In this document: positions 1 through 7,082 of the stretch, piece by piece
Layout: each line of letters starts with the position of its first letter
Numbering within the stretch: position 1 is the stretch's first letter
Origin: NORP181 sp047623555
GTDB lineage: Bacteria > Pseudomonadota > Alphaproteobacteria > Rhodobacterales > Rhodobacteraceae
Direction: 5' to 3'
Length of the DNA stretch: 21,029 nucleotides
Assembly (NCBI GenBank): GCA_047623555.1
Contig: JBLHMP010000072.1
Span: 1 to 21,029, forward strand
Position numbers and translations under genes: made by a program
The notes under the pieces: generated by a model
Seen by the model: only the letters and a program-made list of their open reading frames with translations
Told to the model about the DNA's origin: nothing
Database searches by the model: none

Positions 1-68
1 GGCTCAGCCGGTGGGGTTGCATCAGACGCAGCAACCGCTGCAAGCGGGTCCTGTGAGGGCATAACCAT
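1..68 (-). CDS. 5' end of an unidentified gene, runs off the left edge
   Basis: On the minus strand an ATG at 68 opens a frame that stays open to the window edge and encodes about 22 residues beginning MVMPSQDPLAAVAASDATPP. A good ribosome binding site (GCAGGAG) lies about 9 bases upstream, which is the main reason to believe the start; a second in-frame ATG follows two codons later. The Ala/Pro-rich N-terminus has no signal peptide or membrane segment in the visible part, and I do not recognise the family. It is divergent from the dctD-like remnant and has an 18-bp palindrome about 20 bp upstream of its start. Confidence 0.5.
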   Translation of the reverse strand, partial: MVMPSQDPLAAVAASDATPPAE

Positions 69-87
69 GGGTTCGTTCTCCTGCACC

Positions 88-105
88 CTCAAGTGTAAAC
101 TTGAG
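88..105. promoter_or_regulatory. 18-bp palindrome, candidate operator
   Basis: The sequence CTCAAGTGTAAACTTGAG has perfect 7-bp arms (CTCAAGT/ACTTGAG) around 4 bp. It lies in the divergent intergenic region, 20 bp upstream of the minus-strand ATG at 68. The half-site resembles the SoxR box of enterobacteria, but the centre is 2 bp longer and no MerR-family gene is visible here, so the regulator is unknown. Confidence 0.45.
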
Positions 106-250
106 CAACCAATATGTCTCACTCTTACTGGCACGGAGGGCGGCCCCTTTGTCGTTTGTTCAATTCAAATCTCCTACATTGCGCTAGCAAAAGCCAGCTT
201 CGCGCAACACTCGCAGATTAAATTACGTCAAAATAGAGGGGGTTCCCTTG

Positions 251-678
251 ATGCTTACTTTTCATCGTTGAAGATGATCGCGAGATGCGCCGGCCGCTCG
301 AGCATTTGTTGGGGCGGTCGGGCTGGGACATTCATGCGTTTAGCGGTGTCAGGGCTGCATTGGCAAAGCTAGCTGAATTTGCGCCAGACGTGATCCTGTC
401 GGATGTGCGGATGCCGGGAATGACCGGGCTGGAATTGCTGGCTGAGCTCAACAACGAAGACGCGCCACCATTGGTGCTGATTTCAGCGCATGGTGACATT
501 TCGATGGCTGTACAGGCGATGCAGGACGGTGCCTATCTGTTTTTGGAAAAGCCATTTGATCCGCGCCCTTTGCTGCGGGTTTTGCGCCATGCTGCTGAAA
601 CCCACCGTCTGCTTTCCACCACCAAACGGCTGCGCGCCCAGCTAAGTGAACTGTCCGGAATTGATCGGGTTTTCGGGC
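251..678 (+). pseudogene. dctD: Truncated DctD-like response regulator (receiver domain only)
   Basis: The remnant encodes a response-regulator receiver domain of the NtrC/DctD type, which in intact form activates sigma54 promoters of C4-dicarboxylate transport genes. Visible landmarks are the acidic pocket IVEDDREMRRPLE, the phospho-acceptor region VILSDVRMPGMTG, and the LEKPF lysine motif. The natural start is probably the ATG at 251, preceded by a strong GAGGGGG site. However, the run ACTTTT at 257-262 has one T too many: removing it gives MLTFIVEDD, and as it stands the frame stops after six codons. The linker TKRLRAQLSELSGIDRVFG, normally followed by the AAA+ and Fis domains, ends near 678, where the sequence becomes the 3' part of an opposite-strand transporter gene. 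The AAA+ and HTH domains are missing. The receiver-family call is firm; the exact symbol is likely but not certain. Confidence 0.8.
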
Positions 679-1129
679 ACGCCGCTGCTGCGCAACAGGG
701 CCTTGATGGCAGCAATATCAGACGGCTGACCATTGTGTCTCAGATGCAGGCTAAGGTGGCGCTGAACCGTCATCAACGGGTTTAGCGCGCTCATCGGGTC
801 TGGAAAATCATTGCGCAGGTCCGGCCACGAAGGGTCTGCAACTGTTTTTGGGCGGACAGATCAAATGTCTGACCCGATACCGTCAGTGTGCCTGTCACCT
901 GCGTCTTGCGCGGCAGCAGCCCCATAAAGGCCCGGCGGGTAATGCTCCTGCCGCAGCCGCTCTCGCCGACGATCCCGAATAGCTCACCGACGCCAAGATC
1001 GAAACCGACATCGCGGACGGTTTGCACCTGACCATCAAACGATATGTTCAACCCCGAGACGGCAAGGCGAGGCCCTGCCGTCCCTGAGGACGCCTCAATG
1101 GTCTGTTTACGATTGAGGCGCGATTGCAC
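679..1129 (-). pseudogene. Truncated oligopeptide/dipeptide ABC transporter ATPase (OppD/DppD-like)
   Basis: This is the N-terminal part of an Opp/Dpp ATP-binding subunit, with RLAVSGLNISF, then IVGESGCGRS, then the Q-loop MIFQ. The Walker A lysine is replaced by arginine (GESGCGRS instead of GxSGxGKS). The frame stops at 791 just after MIFQTR; adding one G there (CAGGACCCGATG) restores the family sequence DPMSALNPLMTV, which continues in the next frame to about LLRSSGVP near 680. The signature motif, Walker B and C-terminus are absent, because the gene meets the dctD remnant tail to tail. The GTG at 1129 directly follows the stop of the binding-protein remnant, with no ribosome site. No permease genes lie between, so either they were deleted or the operon order is unusual. 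Confidence 0.8.
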
Positions 1130-2656
1130 TTACTTATCCAGCGTCAGGTTGGATGTTATCAGGTTCATCCGGGTGTTTGGCAGCGGGGTTAGCTTACCCC
1201 GGTCAGCACGCCGTAGATCTGGGTCAGTTTGTGCAAGGCAGCCCCATTTGGACCCACCTCAAACTGGTCCAGCATATCGGTAAACAGCACGCGACGCTTG
1301 GCGGTGTCGATTTCGGTTGCAAGCTGCTCGCCCAAGGCGATCATTTCAGGGGAAATGATATAGTATTCGTTTGTTGCCCAGCCACCGCTTGGCCCAAAAC
1401 GACGCCAGAACTGGCCCATTTGATCAGGGTAATAGGCCGAAAACGATCCATCAAAGATGTGACGGGATTCAGTGTCTTCTGTTACTTGCCCCCAGTTTTC
1501 CTTGACCGCCAACTTGACGTTCAAACCGGTCTTTTTCACATGGAAACAAGAATTTGCGCTGTTTCGATCTGGTTGGTGTAATAGGAGTTTTGCGTCCGGT
1601 ATTCGATCTCTTCGCCGTTGTAACCGGCCTCGGCCAACAAGGTTTTGGCCTTCTCAACATTGAATTCCGGCAACGGACGGTCGGCAAGATACATGCCGCG
1701 AAACACATCCATTGGGCACCGAGGTCATGTCGCCATACAGCGCCTTTGTCAGAGCAACTCGGTCAATCGACAGGTTCAACGCCTGACGAATGCGGGCATC
1801 GTCCAGCGTTTCGTTGGTGCTGTCAAAGATCAGGCCACGAATGTTCAGAACCGTGCCACCAATGATCGACGTCTCGGCGGCACCATTGATTTCACCGATG
1901 TGGTCAGGCGATACTTCTGTGATCATGTCAAACTGGCCTGAACGCAGGCCCGCGACACGGGTGACGATTTCGGGTACAACCGTAAAGGTCACCAGATCGG
2001 CCGTCGCTTTATCGTCGCCAAAATAGGCATCGTATTTTTCGATGACAACGCGATCGCCGGCTACAAATTCCTTGAACGTATATGGGCCAGTGCCAATCGG
2101 ATGGCTTGCAAATTCCGCATATGAGTCAACCTGATCAAAGGCGACCTTGGACATGATCTGCGACGGGTAATTTGCAAACCGCTGCAGGATCAGGGCATCG
2201 CTTTTTTGCATCGTGACACGCACGGTGTATTTGTCGATGGCTTGGACGCTTTCGATACCACCCAGGAACGGTTTGGAAACAGCCGCGCCAGCGTCGCCCA
2301 ATGCCGTATTATCCTGACCAATGCGTTTTGGCGACATGGTGAAAACCACGTCTTCGGCGTTTAGCTCGGCGCCATTGTGGAAAAGGACACCCGTTTACAA
2401 TTTGAAATCAACCGTGCGGATCAACCTGGGTCCAGCTTTCGGCAAGGTTGGGGACCAATGTTCCGCCATTGGCATAATCGACGTTCAGCAACGTGTCGTA
2501 GATCGAAAAGATGATCCGCTGACTGACGTTTGAATTTTCAAGAATCGGATCCAGATTATCAGGAACCTTTTGAACAGCGATGGTCAGGTTCGCGGCCTCA
2601 ACGGCAGGCACAGCGAGGCCAACCAACAGCAGAGCTGTTGCGATTTTAGTCTTCAT
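1130..2656 (-). pseudogene. Oligopeptide-type ABC transporter periplasmic binding protein, multiply frameshifted
   Basis: This is a family 5 extracellular solute-binding protein (OppA/DppA type) spread over several frames. The start at 2656 has an AAGGAAG site and a signal peptide (MKTKIATALLLVGLAVPAVEA), followed by a typical mature start NLTIAVQKVPDNLDP. The lesions seen are: a frameshift after ESWTQVDP near 2412; an in-frame TAA at 2395-2397 (family context KL*TGVLFHNGAEL); a frameshift near 1710-1720 after LYGDMTSVP; a lost base in a Trp codon near 1540 (MW-KKTGLNV); and a frameshift near 1190, after which PLPNTRMNLITSN and LTLDK run to a stop at 1130. Corrected length would be about 500 residues, normal for the family. 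The ligand cannot be told from sequence. Internal deletions are not evident, so this copy decayed mainly by point changes. Confidence 0.85.
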
Positions 2657-3140
2657 GATTTTGAGCTTCCTTTGGGGAATAAAAACGATGGCACATTGCG
2701 TATACGTGTCGACGGCTGACTACCGATTCTTTATAATGGAACCGTGACAGTTTTGCCCGGATTTGCCGTCAAAATTTGGTAACGACAATAATCTCAACAA
2801 CGGCGAAAATTTAACTGATTGCGTGCTCAACCTATTGGAAATGCCAATTGATCTGTTTTCAGGTAGAATGTGAATCAAAGAGGATAGCGCCGTTTGCCGG
2901 GCAGTAGCGTGCCGACATCAAGGTCGAGGCCCGGCCCTCTATATGCATGCAGAGAAAACCGCAACTTTGTCGACTGAACCGGTCCTGTTCTCGATTGCAA
3001 GTTAAAACCACAGCAGAGTAATTCAGCCGGGACAGGCCGCATCACACACATCTTGGTCATTGTTACACAACCCACGTAAATTCGTCACATATCAGATATG
3101 TGACGCCACTAATCACCTCTTCAAACGCAGCCAAATCGGG
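2657..3140. other. Non-coding stretch between two dead transporter operons
   Basis: No convincing gene is present in this 484-bp stretch. The left end should hold the old promoter of the binding-protein gene (minus strand); an AT-rich segment TATAAAGAAT sits near 2725, but no matching -35 box is clear. The centre (2875-3075) has a 66-codon minus-strand open frame with no recognisable motif, which may be a remnant. The right end holds the perfect inverted repeat at 3083-3105 before phnC. Confidence 0.5.
3083..3105. promoter_or_regulatory. Perfect inverted repeat upstream of phnC remnant, candidate operator
   Basis: The arms CGTCACATAT and ATATGTGACG are perfectly complementary over 10 bp around a 3-bp centre (CAG). 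The repeat ends 35 bp before the phnC start. It has no following T-run, so an operator is more likely than a terminator. The regulator is unknown. It has stayed intact although the genes it probably controlled are destroyed. Confidence 0.5.
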
Positions 3141-3555
3141 ATGATTATGATTCTGGACGTGCACAGGCTTACCAAAGTATTTGGCAACAATATTGCTGTG
3201 AACAACGCCTGCTTTTGCATTGGATGAACCGCAGATGATTGGCGTTATCGGACGCTCTGGCGCCGCGGTTGGATGTGATGACCAATGTGCTGATGGGCCG
3301 GTTGATTGACCATTTGGCCATTGGGTTGATCCTGCGTCTGTTTACCCGCCAGGAACGCCTTGCGCCAGGCCAGATACACGAACAAGACGGCCGCACCGTT
3401 ATCGCCAACCTGCATACGCTGGATACCGCGCGCAATTATTGTGACCAGGTGATCGGCATGCGCGACCGCGAGATCGTGTTTGACGGTCCTTCAACCTCGA
3501 TCACTGCAATTTCGAATACCGCAAACGCCAGCCCGCTGTTGGCAGTTGCGGGATA
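3141..3555 (+). pseudogene. phnC: Phosphonate ABC transporter ATPase remnant with internal deletions
   Basis: In intact form PhnC powers phosphonate uptake with PhnD and PhnE. The N-terminus (LDVHRLTKVFGNNIAVNNA) is in frame from the ATG at 3141, then a frameshift leads to an early TGA. MIGVIGRSGA follows in another frame, and is cut in the Walker A loop and joined directly to PRLDVMTNVLMGRL, so the P-loop lysine and the Q-loop region are gone. After FTRQERL a second deletion removes the signature motif and Walker B, resuming at DGRTVIANLHTLDTARNYC and VIGMRDREIVFDG. The tail STSIT suggests a further loss before the stop. The remnant is about half the normal length of about 270 residues. The family identification is strong from the IANLHTLDTARNYCD block. 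Confidence 0.85.
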
Positions 3556-3612
3556 GCCGCCCGTTTGGGCATCCGCGCTCTGAAACCCAGAGCACTTTAT
3601 CCTATCAAAGGA

Positions 3613-4423
3613 ATGACGATTGAGTCTCTCTGCTCTTTTGGCTGTTACACCAGCCAGTGCTGGCTGACAGCAATGAAGCCCCTATCACAGAATTTCGCAT
3701 CGGCCTGCTGTGCGGCACGCTGGACTATGCCGAGCTTGGCTCGTCTAGCTCTGGCGCCGTTTATCTGGCCGACCTTGATGCGGTTGAGCCTGTTGTCACC
3801 ACGATCCAAACCGATGGCACGACCGGGTATTATTCGGTGATGTTGTCGCGTGCGGACGGCGACATCAAAATACTGGATGAAATGAAGGGCAAACACCTTG
3901 GCTTTGCCGACCCCAATTCAACTTCTGGCTATCTGATCCCGTCGGTTGCCCTGCCCGAGCAAGGCTATGAAATATCGTCATTTTTTGGTCAGACAACCTT
4001 TTCCGGCGGCCACGAACAGAACGTTCTGGCTTTTCCGGCGGCCACGAACAGAACGTTCTGGCGATCCTGAATGGCGATGTTGACGGTGGCGTGACCTGGA
4101 TATCCGGTGTGGGCGAATGGGAAGATGGCTATTCAAACGGCAACCTGCATAAAATGGTTTCCAAGGGTCTGTTGGACATGAATGACCTGCAGCTTTTGTG
4201 GCAGTCCCCGCTGATCCCGAATGGTCCCACAGTCATTCGCACAACCCTGCCTGCCGACGTCAAAGAGAAACTGCGGGCATCGCTTGTGTCTATGCCTACG
4301 GATGATCCCGAGTGTTTTGCCGACACCCAGCACGGCGAGCTGTCGGGCTTTCATGAGGTGACGCCAGAGTTCTACAAGACCATCATCGCGGCCCGCAAAA
4401 TCAGGATTGAAAACAATAACTAA
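3613..4423 (+). pseudogene. phnD: Phosphonate ABC transporter binding protein remnant
   Basis: In intact form PhnD binds phosphonates in the periplasm. The ATG at 3613 follows an AAAGGA site. Two single-base insertions break the leader: removing one A before TTGAGT and one G before GCTGACAGC yields MTLSLSALLAVTPASA and then ADSNEAPITEFRIGLL. A deletion of roughly 50 codons then joins IGLL to GTLDYAELGSS; in intact PhnD these flank the segment running to QGLLGG, so short repeats coding GLLGG may have recombined. The block DDVEPV-like to FADPNSTSGYLIP is well preserved (LADLDAVEPVVTTIQTDGT onward). At 3999-4062 a 32-bp tandem duplication shifts the frame again; the last 110 codons (VTWISGVGEWEDGY to KIRIENNN) are intact in the third frame. 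It lies between phnC and phnE remnants on the same strand. Confidence 0.9.
3999..4062. repeat. 32-bp perfect tandem duplication inside phnD
   Basis: The 32-bp unit starting TTTTCCGGCGGCC and ending AACGTTCTGGC occurs twice with no gap (3999-4030 and 4031-4062). Thirty-two is not a multiple of three, so the second copy shifts the reading frame and stops it 10 codons later. Removing one copy restores FSGGHEQNVLAILNGDVDGG. The two copies are identical, so the duplication looks recent relative to the older decay. Confidence 0.95.
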
Positions 4424-4438
4424 GACCTCTCGAAACTT

Positions 4439-4466
4439 ACGCACCCGACATTGGCGGGTGCGTTTT
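4439..4466 (+). terminator. Hairpin with short T-run between phnD and phnE
   Basis: The arms CGCACCCG and CGGGTGCG (4440-4447, 4455-4462) enclose a 7-base loop and are followed by TTTT; A4439 and T4463 extend the stem to 9 bp. It may be an attenuator or an mRNA-processing hairpin that once favoured binding-protein expression over the permeases. Confidence 0.6.
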
Positions 4467-4487
4467 CGTTTGGCAGATGGAAACACC

Positions 4488-4664
4488 ATGTCTGAATTGA
4501 TGGCGACGGCCAATATTGCCGCGCAATACGAAATCGCCGAGCGCCGCCGACGGGTCTATACCGGTTTTCTGCTGATTGGCACCATCATCACCATCGACAT
4601 TCTGTCCAGCTGTGCCCGCCACCTGTTCATCGGCAAAGTCGCACATTATGAGAGGCCGCTATGA
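4488..4664 (+). pseudogene. phnE: Phosphonate ABC permease collapsed to its two ends
   Basis: The 58-codon open frame MSELMATANIAAQYEIAERRRRVYTGFLLIGT looks like the N-terminus of a PhnE permease. It is followed immediately by what looks like a PhnE C-terminus (IITIDILSSCARHLFIGK). About 200 residues, including most membrane segments and the EAA loop, are missing. The short similar strings FLLIGT at the start and FLLLFGT-like near the end of normal permeases would explain the join. The stop TGA overlaps the next ATG (ATGA), the usual coupling of phnE to the second permease gene. Confidence 0.75.
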
Positions 4665-4920
4665 CCATCACCCACACATGAAAGCCTTTGCCGCGGCCTA
4701 TCCTGAGACGATTGAACCAAACCGCAAACGCCGGTCCGCATGGCTCGACGGCGTGGTTCTGCTGATCGGGCATCTGGCCAATATCTGGGTGGCATTTGAT
4801 ATTGCCAGTGCGATAGGCCGCGCCAATATGGACCGTGCCAAACTGCTGGCGTTGGATTCATATGCCTATAAACATCATGTTGAGTTGTCGATGCGCAATG
4901 GTGACATCATGGTCACCCTT
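4661..4920 (+). pseudogene. phnE: 5' fragment of the second phosphonate permease gene
   Basis: The ATG at 4661 overlaps the previous stop but runs into TGA after six codons. Loss of one base explains this, because the family sequence continues in the frame of the ATG at 4678: MKAFAAAYPETIEPNRKRRS, then a hydrophobic segment near VVLLIGHLANIWVAFDIASAIG, then LLALDSYAYKHHVELSMRNG. The similarity ends at about 4910-4920 (IMVTL), where the sequence turns into the reversed 3' part of an aldehyde dehydrogenase. The core permease domain is missing. The assignment rests on position after phnE and on the typical LLALDSYAYK N-terminal block. Confidence 0.7.
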
Positions 4921-6138
4921 GTTCATGTCACGCGACCAAACCCAGGCACCATGACCATAAATAGTGTCATTGGCAATCGCCAGCGCCTCGGCCTTAAATG
5001 TGGTGATCGACACAACTGGACCCAAAAGTTTCTCTTGGAAAACCCGCATCTTGTTGTGGCCTTTCAGGATCGTCGGTTGGATATAGATACCTTGGGCCAG
5101 TTCACCGTTGAACCGGGCCGCGTTGCCACCAATCAACACTTCGGCACCTTCTTCGCGGCTAATGGTGAAATAGGGCAGGATTTTTCCTTCTGTTTCCTGC
5201 TGGCCTGCGCTCCGACCATGGTTTCCGGGTTGCGTGGATCGCCATGTTTGATGGCAAACAAAAACAAAGCCTTCGACAGCTTTATCCAGAAACGCATCGT
5301 CTTTGCGCATTACATCCGAGAAAAAGATGTTGGGGCTTTTACCGCCATGTTCTAGCGTCACAGGTATCAGGTTTTCGGTCGCGGCCTGCATGATTTTGCG
5401 CCCGGTTACGGTGGACCCGGTAAAGATGATTTTGGCGATCCGGGGGGAGGGGGCCAAAGGGGCACCAACTTCGCCGCCAAAACCATTGACGATGTTCAGA
5501 ACACCCACAGGAAGAATGTCAGCGACGATCCCGCCAGAGCCATGCTCGCGGCTGGGGTCCGTTCGGCGGGTTTCATGACGACGCAATTGCCTGCGGCCAA
5601 TGCCGGAGCAAGTTTCCAAGCCGTCATCAGGATTGAGAAATTCCAAGGAATGACCTGCCCGACAACACCAAGTGGTTCGTGGTAATGATAGGCGACAGTA
5701 TCGGTGTCAATTTGGTTCATTGAGCGCTCTTGCCCGCGCATCGCACTGGCGAAATAGCGAAAGTGATCGGCCGCAAACGGAAAATCGGCGGCCATGGTTT
5801 CGCGGGTCGGCTTGCCGTTGTCCCATGTTTCTGCCTGTGCCAACAATTCAAGATTTGCCTCAATAGCGTCGTCGACTTTCAACAGCAGATTTGAGCGACC
5901 TGTGGCCGACATACTGCCCCAAGCGACCTTGGCGGCATGCGCGGCATCCAGCGCCAGTTCAATATTTGCCGCGTCAGACCGCGTGCAATCGTTGAATTTT
6001 TCACCGGTGATTGGAGTTCCATTTTTTAAAATACCGACCGTTCACCGGGGCTACAAATTTGCCACCAATAAAGTTGTCATACCCTAGCTTAACCGGTGAG
6101 GCATAGGTGCCCGTCTCGGTGTGTTCAAAACTTTTCAT
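4915..6138 (-). pseudogene. NAD-dependent aldehyde dehydrogenase, broken in several places
   Basis: Members of this family (acetaldehyde dehydrogenase/ExaC type) oxidise aldehydes to acids with NAD. The ATG at 6138 begins MKSFEHTETGTYASPVKLGY. A run of six A (one too many) then shifts the frame; with five the sequence reads YFKNGTPITGEKFND. The middle is good: PLGVVGQVIPWNFSILMTAW, and LEHGGKSPNIFFSDV in another frame after a shift near 5533. After KAVEGFVF about 40 codons, including the catalytic cysteine segment, are gone; the next aligned block is HGDPRNPETMVGAQAS, which again changes frame before KILPYFTISREEGAEVLIGG. The gene ends near 4915 at VWSRDMNKG, joined to the phnE2 fragment. About 75 residues of the normal C-terminus are missing. 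It follows its presumed regulator on the same strand. Confidence 0.9.
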
Positions 6139-6144
6139 AATGTT

Positions 6145-6156
6145 CCCCCCCCCCCC
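6145..6156. repeat. 12-bp poly-C tract (poly-G on the coding strand) just before the aldehyde dehydrogenase start
   Basis: Twelve consecutive C lie 6 bp upstream of the minus-strand ATG at 6138, where the ribosome binding site should be. As a G-run it could act as a crude Shine-Dalgarno sequence, and such tracts vary in length by slippage. Its length may also be affected by sequencing error. Confidence 0.9.
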
Positions 6157-6199
6157 TGAAATTTACCGGATATTTCATCTGGGTTGCGCAGGAAGGTGA

Positions 6200-6216
6200 T
6201 GCACAGGAATGTGCCC
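6200..6216 (-). promoter_or_regulatory. Possible decayed sigma54 promoter of the aldehyde dehydrogenase gene
   Basis: The minus strand reads GGGCACATTCCTGTGCA, which resembles the -24/-12 consensus (GGCAC and TTGCA). The GG to GC spacing is 11 rather than the required 10, so it is either degenerate or a chance match. Its position between the AcoR-like gene and the dehydrogenase start fits a sigma54-dependent target. Confidence 0.3.
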
Positions 6217-6248
6217 GTCACGGTGGCGTTGTGGAAAAATGGGGGAAA

Positions 6249-6268
6249 CTGTCTCAGGAGTGAGACAG
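6249..6268. promoter_or_regulatory. Perfect 8-bp-arm palindrome: candidate activator site and/or terminator
   Basis: CTGTCTCA-GGAG-TGAGACAG lies 7 bp after the stop of the AcoR-like gene and upstream of the aldehyde dehydrogenase. Palindromes of this TGTCTCA/TGAGACA form suit the upstream activating sequence of a Fis-type sigma54 activator. On the minus strand it is followed by TTTCCCCCATTTTT, so a weak terminator for the regulator gene is an alternative. Confidence 0.5.
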
Positions 6269-6274
6269 GATAGA

Positions 6275-6914
6275 CTAGGTTTCGTCGAGTCCCAGCCGTT
6301 TCATGCGCCGATAAAGCGTTGCGCGCCGGACGCCCAACTGCCGCGCGGCCTGCGAAACGTTGCCCTCGGCGCGCGCAAGGGCGCGACTCACGGCGGCACG
6401 CTCGACCCGTTCAAAACCGGTTGGGCCGTCTTCGCGCCCTTACGCGCGCTGAGGGCACATCTAACGCCGCAACGATCTGGCCGCCAGAGCCATAAATCGG
6501 CGCGTCAATGCAACTCACACCGGTGTTGCGGGCATAAAAATGTTCGCCCTGATGGATGATAACGCGGCGACGTTCGGTCAGCCAGGTGCCGATCGTTGGT
6601 GCCTTCGCGTTCTTCGCTCCAGTCGGCCCCGATGCTTAAATTCCAGGTTTCAAGGGCCGGTGCGTCGGCGTCTGGCATACGCTGGTTTTGCACCACGCCG
6701 TCGCTGTCGGTCAAGAATACCGCGCGACTGGACTGTCCTACCAGCGAAATCAGGGCATCCAGACGTGGGGTGGCCACGGTCATGAATTTTTCAAACGCGG
6801 CGCAACAATGGCGTAGGGCCGATTGTTCAATCCGCTCGGGGGCGCGGCATTCGTCCGGATCAAGCCCGTGTTTCAATGCCGATCGGTGTCAGCTTGCAGC
6901 GACTTGGGCGGCAT
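6275..6914 (-). pseudogene. AcoR-like sigma54 activator, internally deleted
   Basis: Intact relatives (about 600 residues: GAF-type sensor, AAA+ domain, Fis HTH) activate alcohol/acetoin/aldehyde catabolism genes. The ATG at 6914 has a GAGGT site, but its frame (MPPKSLQADTDRH) stops at once. The GAF-side block KHGLDPDECRAPERIEQSAL follows in another frame through VFLTDSDGVV and WSEEREGTN. A loss of about two bases near 6595 then shifts the frame to IGTWLTERRRVIIHQGEHF and YARNTGVSCIDAPIYGSGGQ. After ALDVPSAR the whole AAA+ domain is deleted and the sequence resumes at RVERAAVSRALARAEGNVSQ, the Fis-type HTH, ending RMKRLGLDET at 6275. It sits directly upstream of the dead aldehyde dehydrogenase on the same strand, so regulator and target decayed together. 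Confidence 0.85.
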
Positions 6915-7082
6915 TGTTACCTCTGCAGGCGGGCGGAACGAACAAAGATTAAAGAAGGCGGGGCATTTACGTATGAATAGTGCCTTTGTCGGTTGCTGAG
7001 CATGGAAATTTGCCGGGCCGACCGTTTCGATTACCCCAGATGGTTGGCCAAAATACTCTGAGTGTGCGTAAAGCCAATACCC

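Noticed and set aside
67..372. 101-codon plus-strand open frame
   Set aside because: It starts inside the minus-strand gene's start region and overlaps the DctD receiver in another frame; no ribosome site or family motif.
2875..3075. 66-codon minus-strand open frame
   Set aside because: No ribosome site, motif or neighbour support; could be a remnant but nothing identifies it.
4576..4677. Long upstream extension of the phnE2 fragment frame
   Set aside because: The frame crosses the phnE remnant out of register; family sequence starts only at about 4661-4678.
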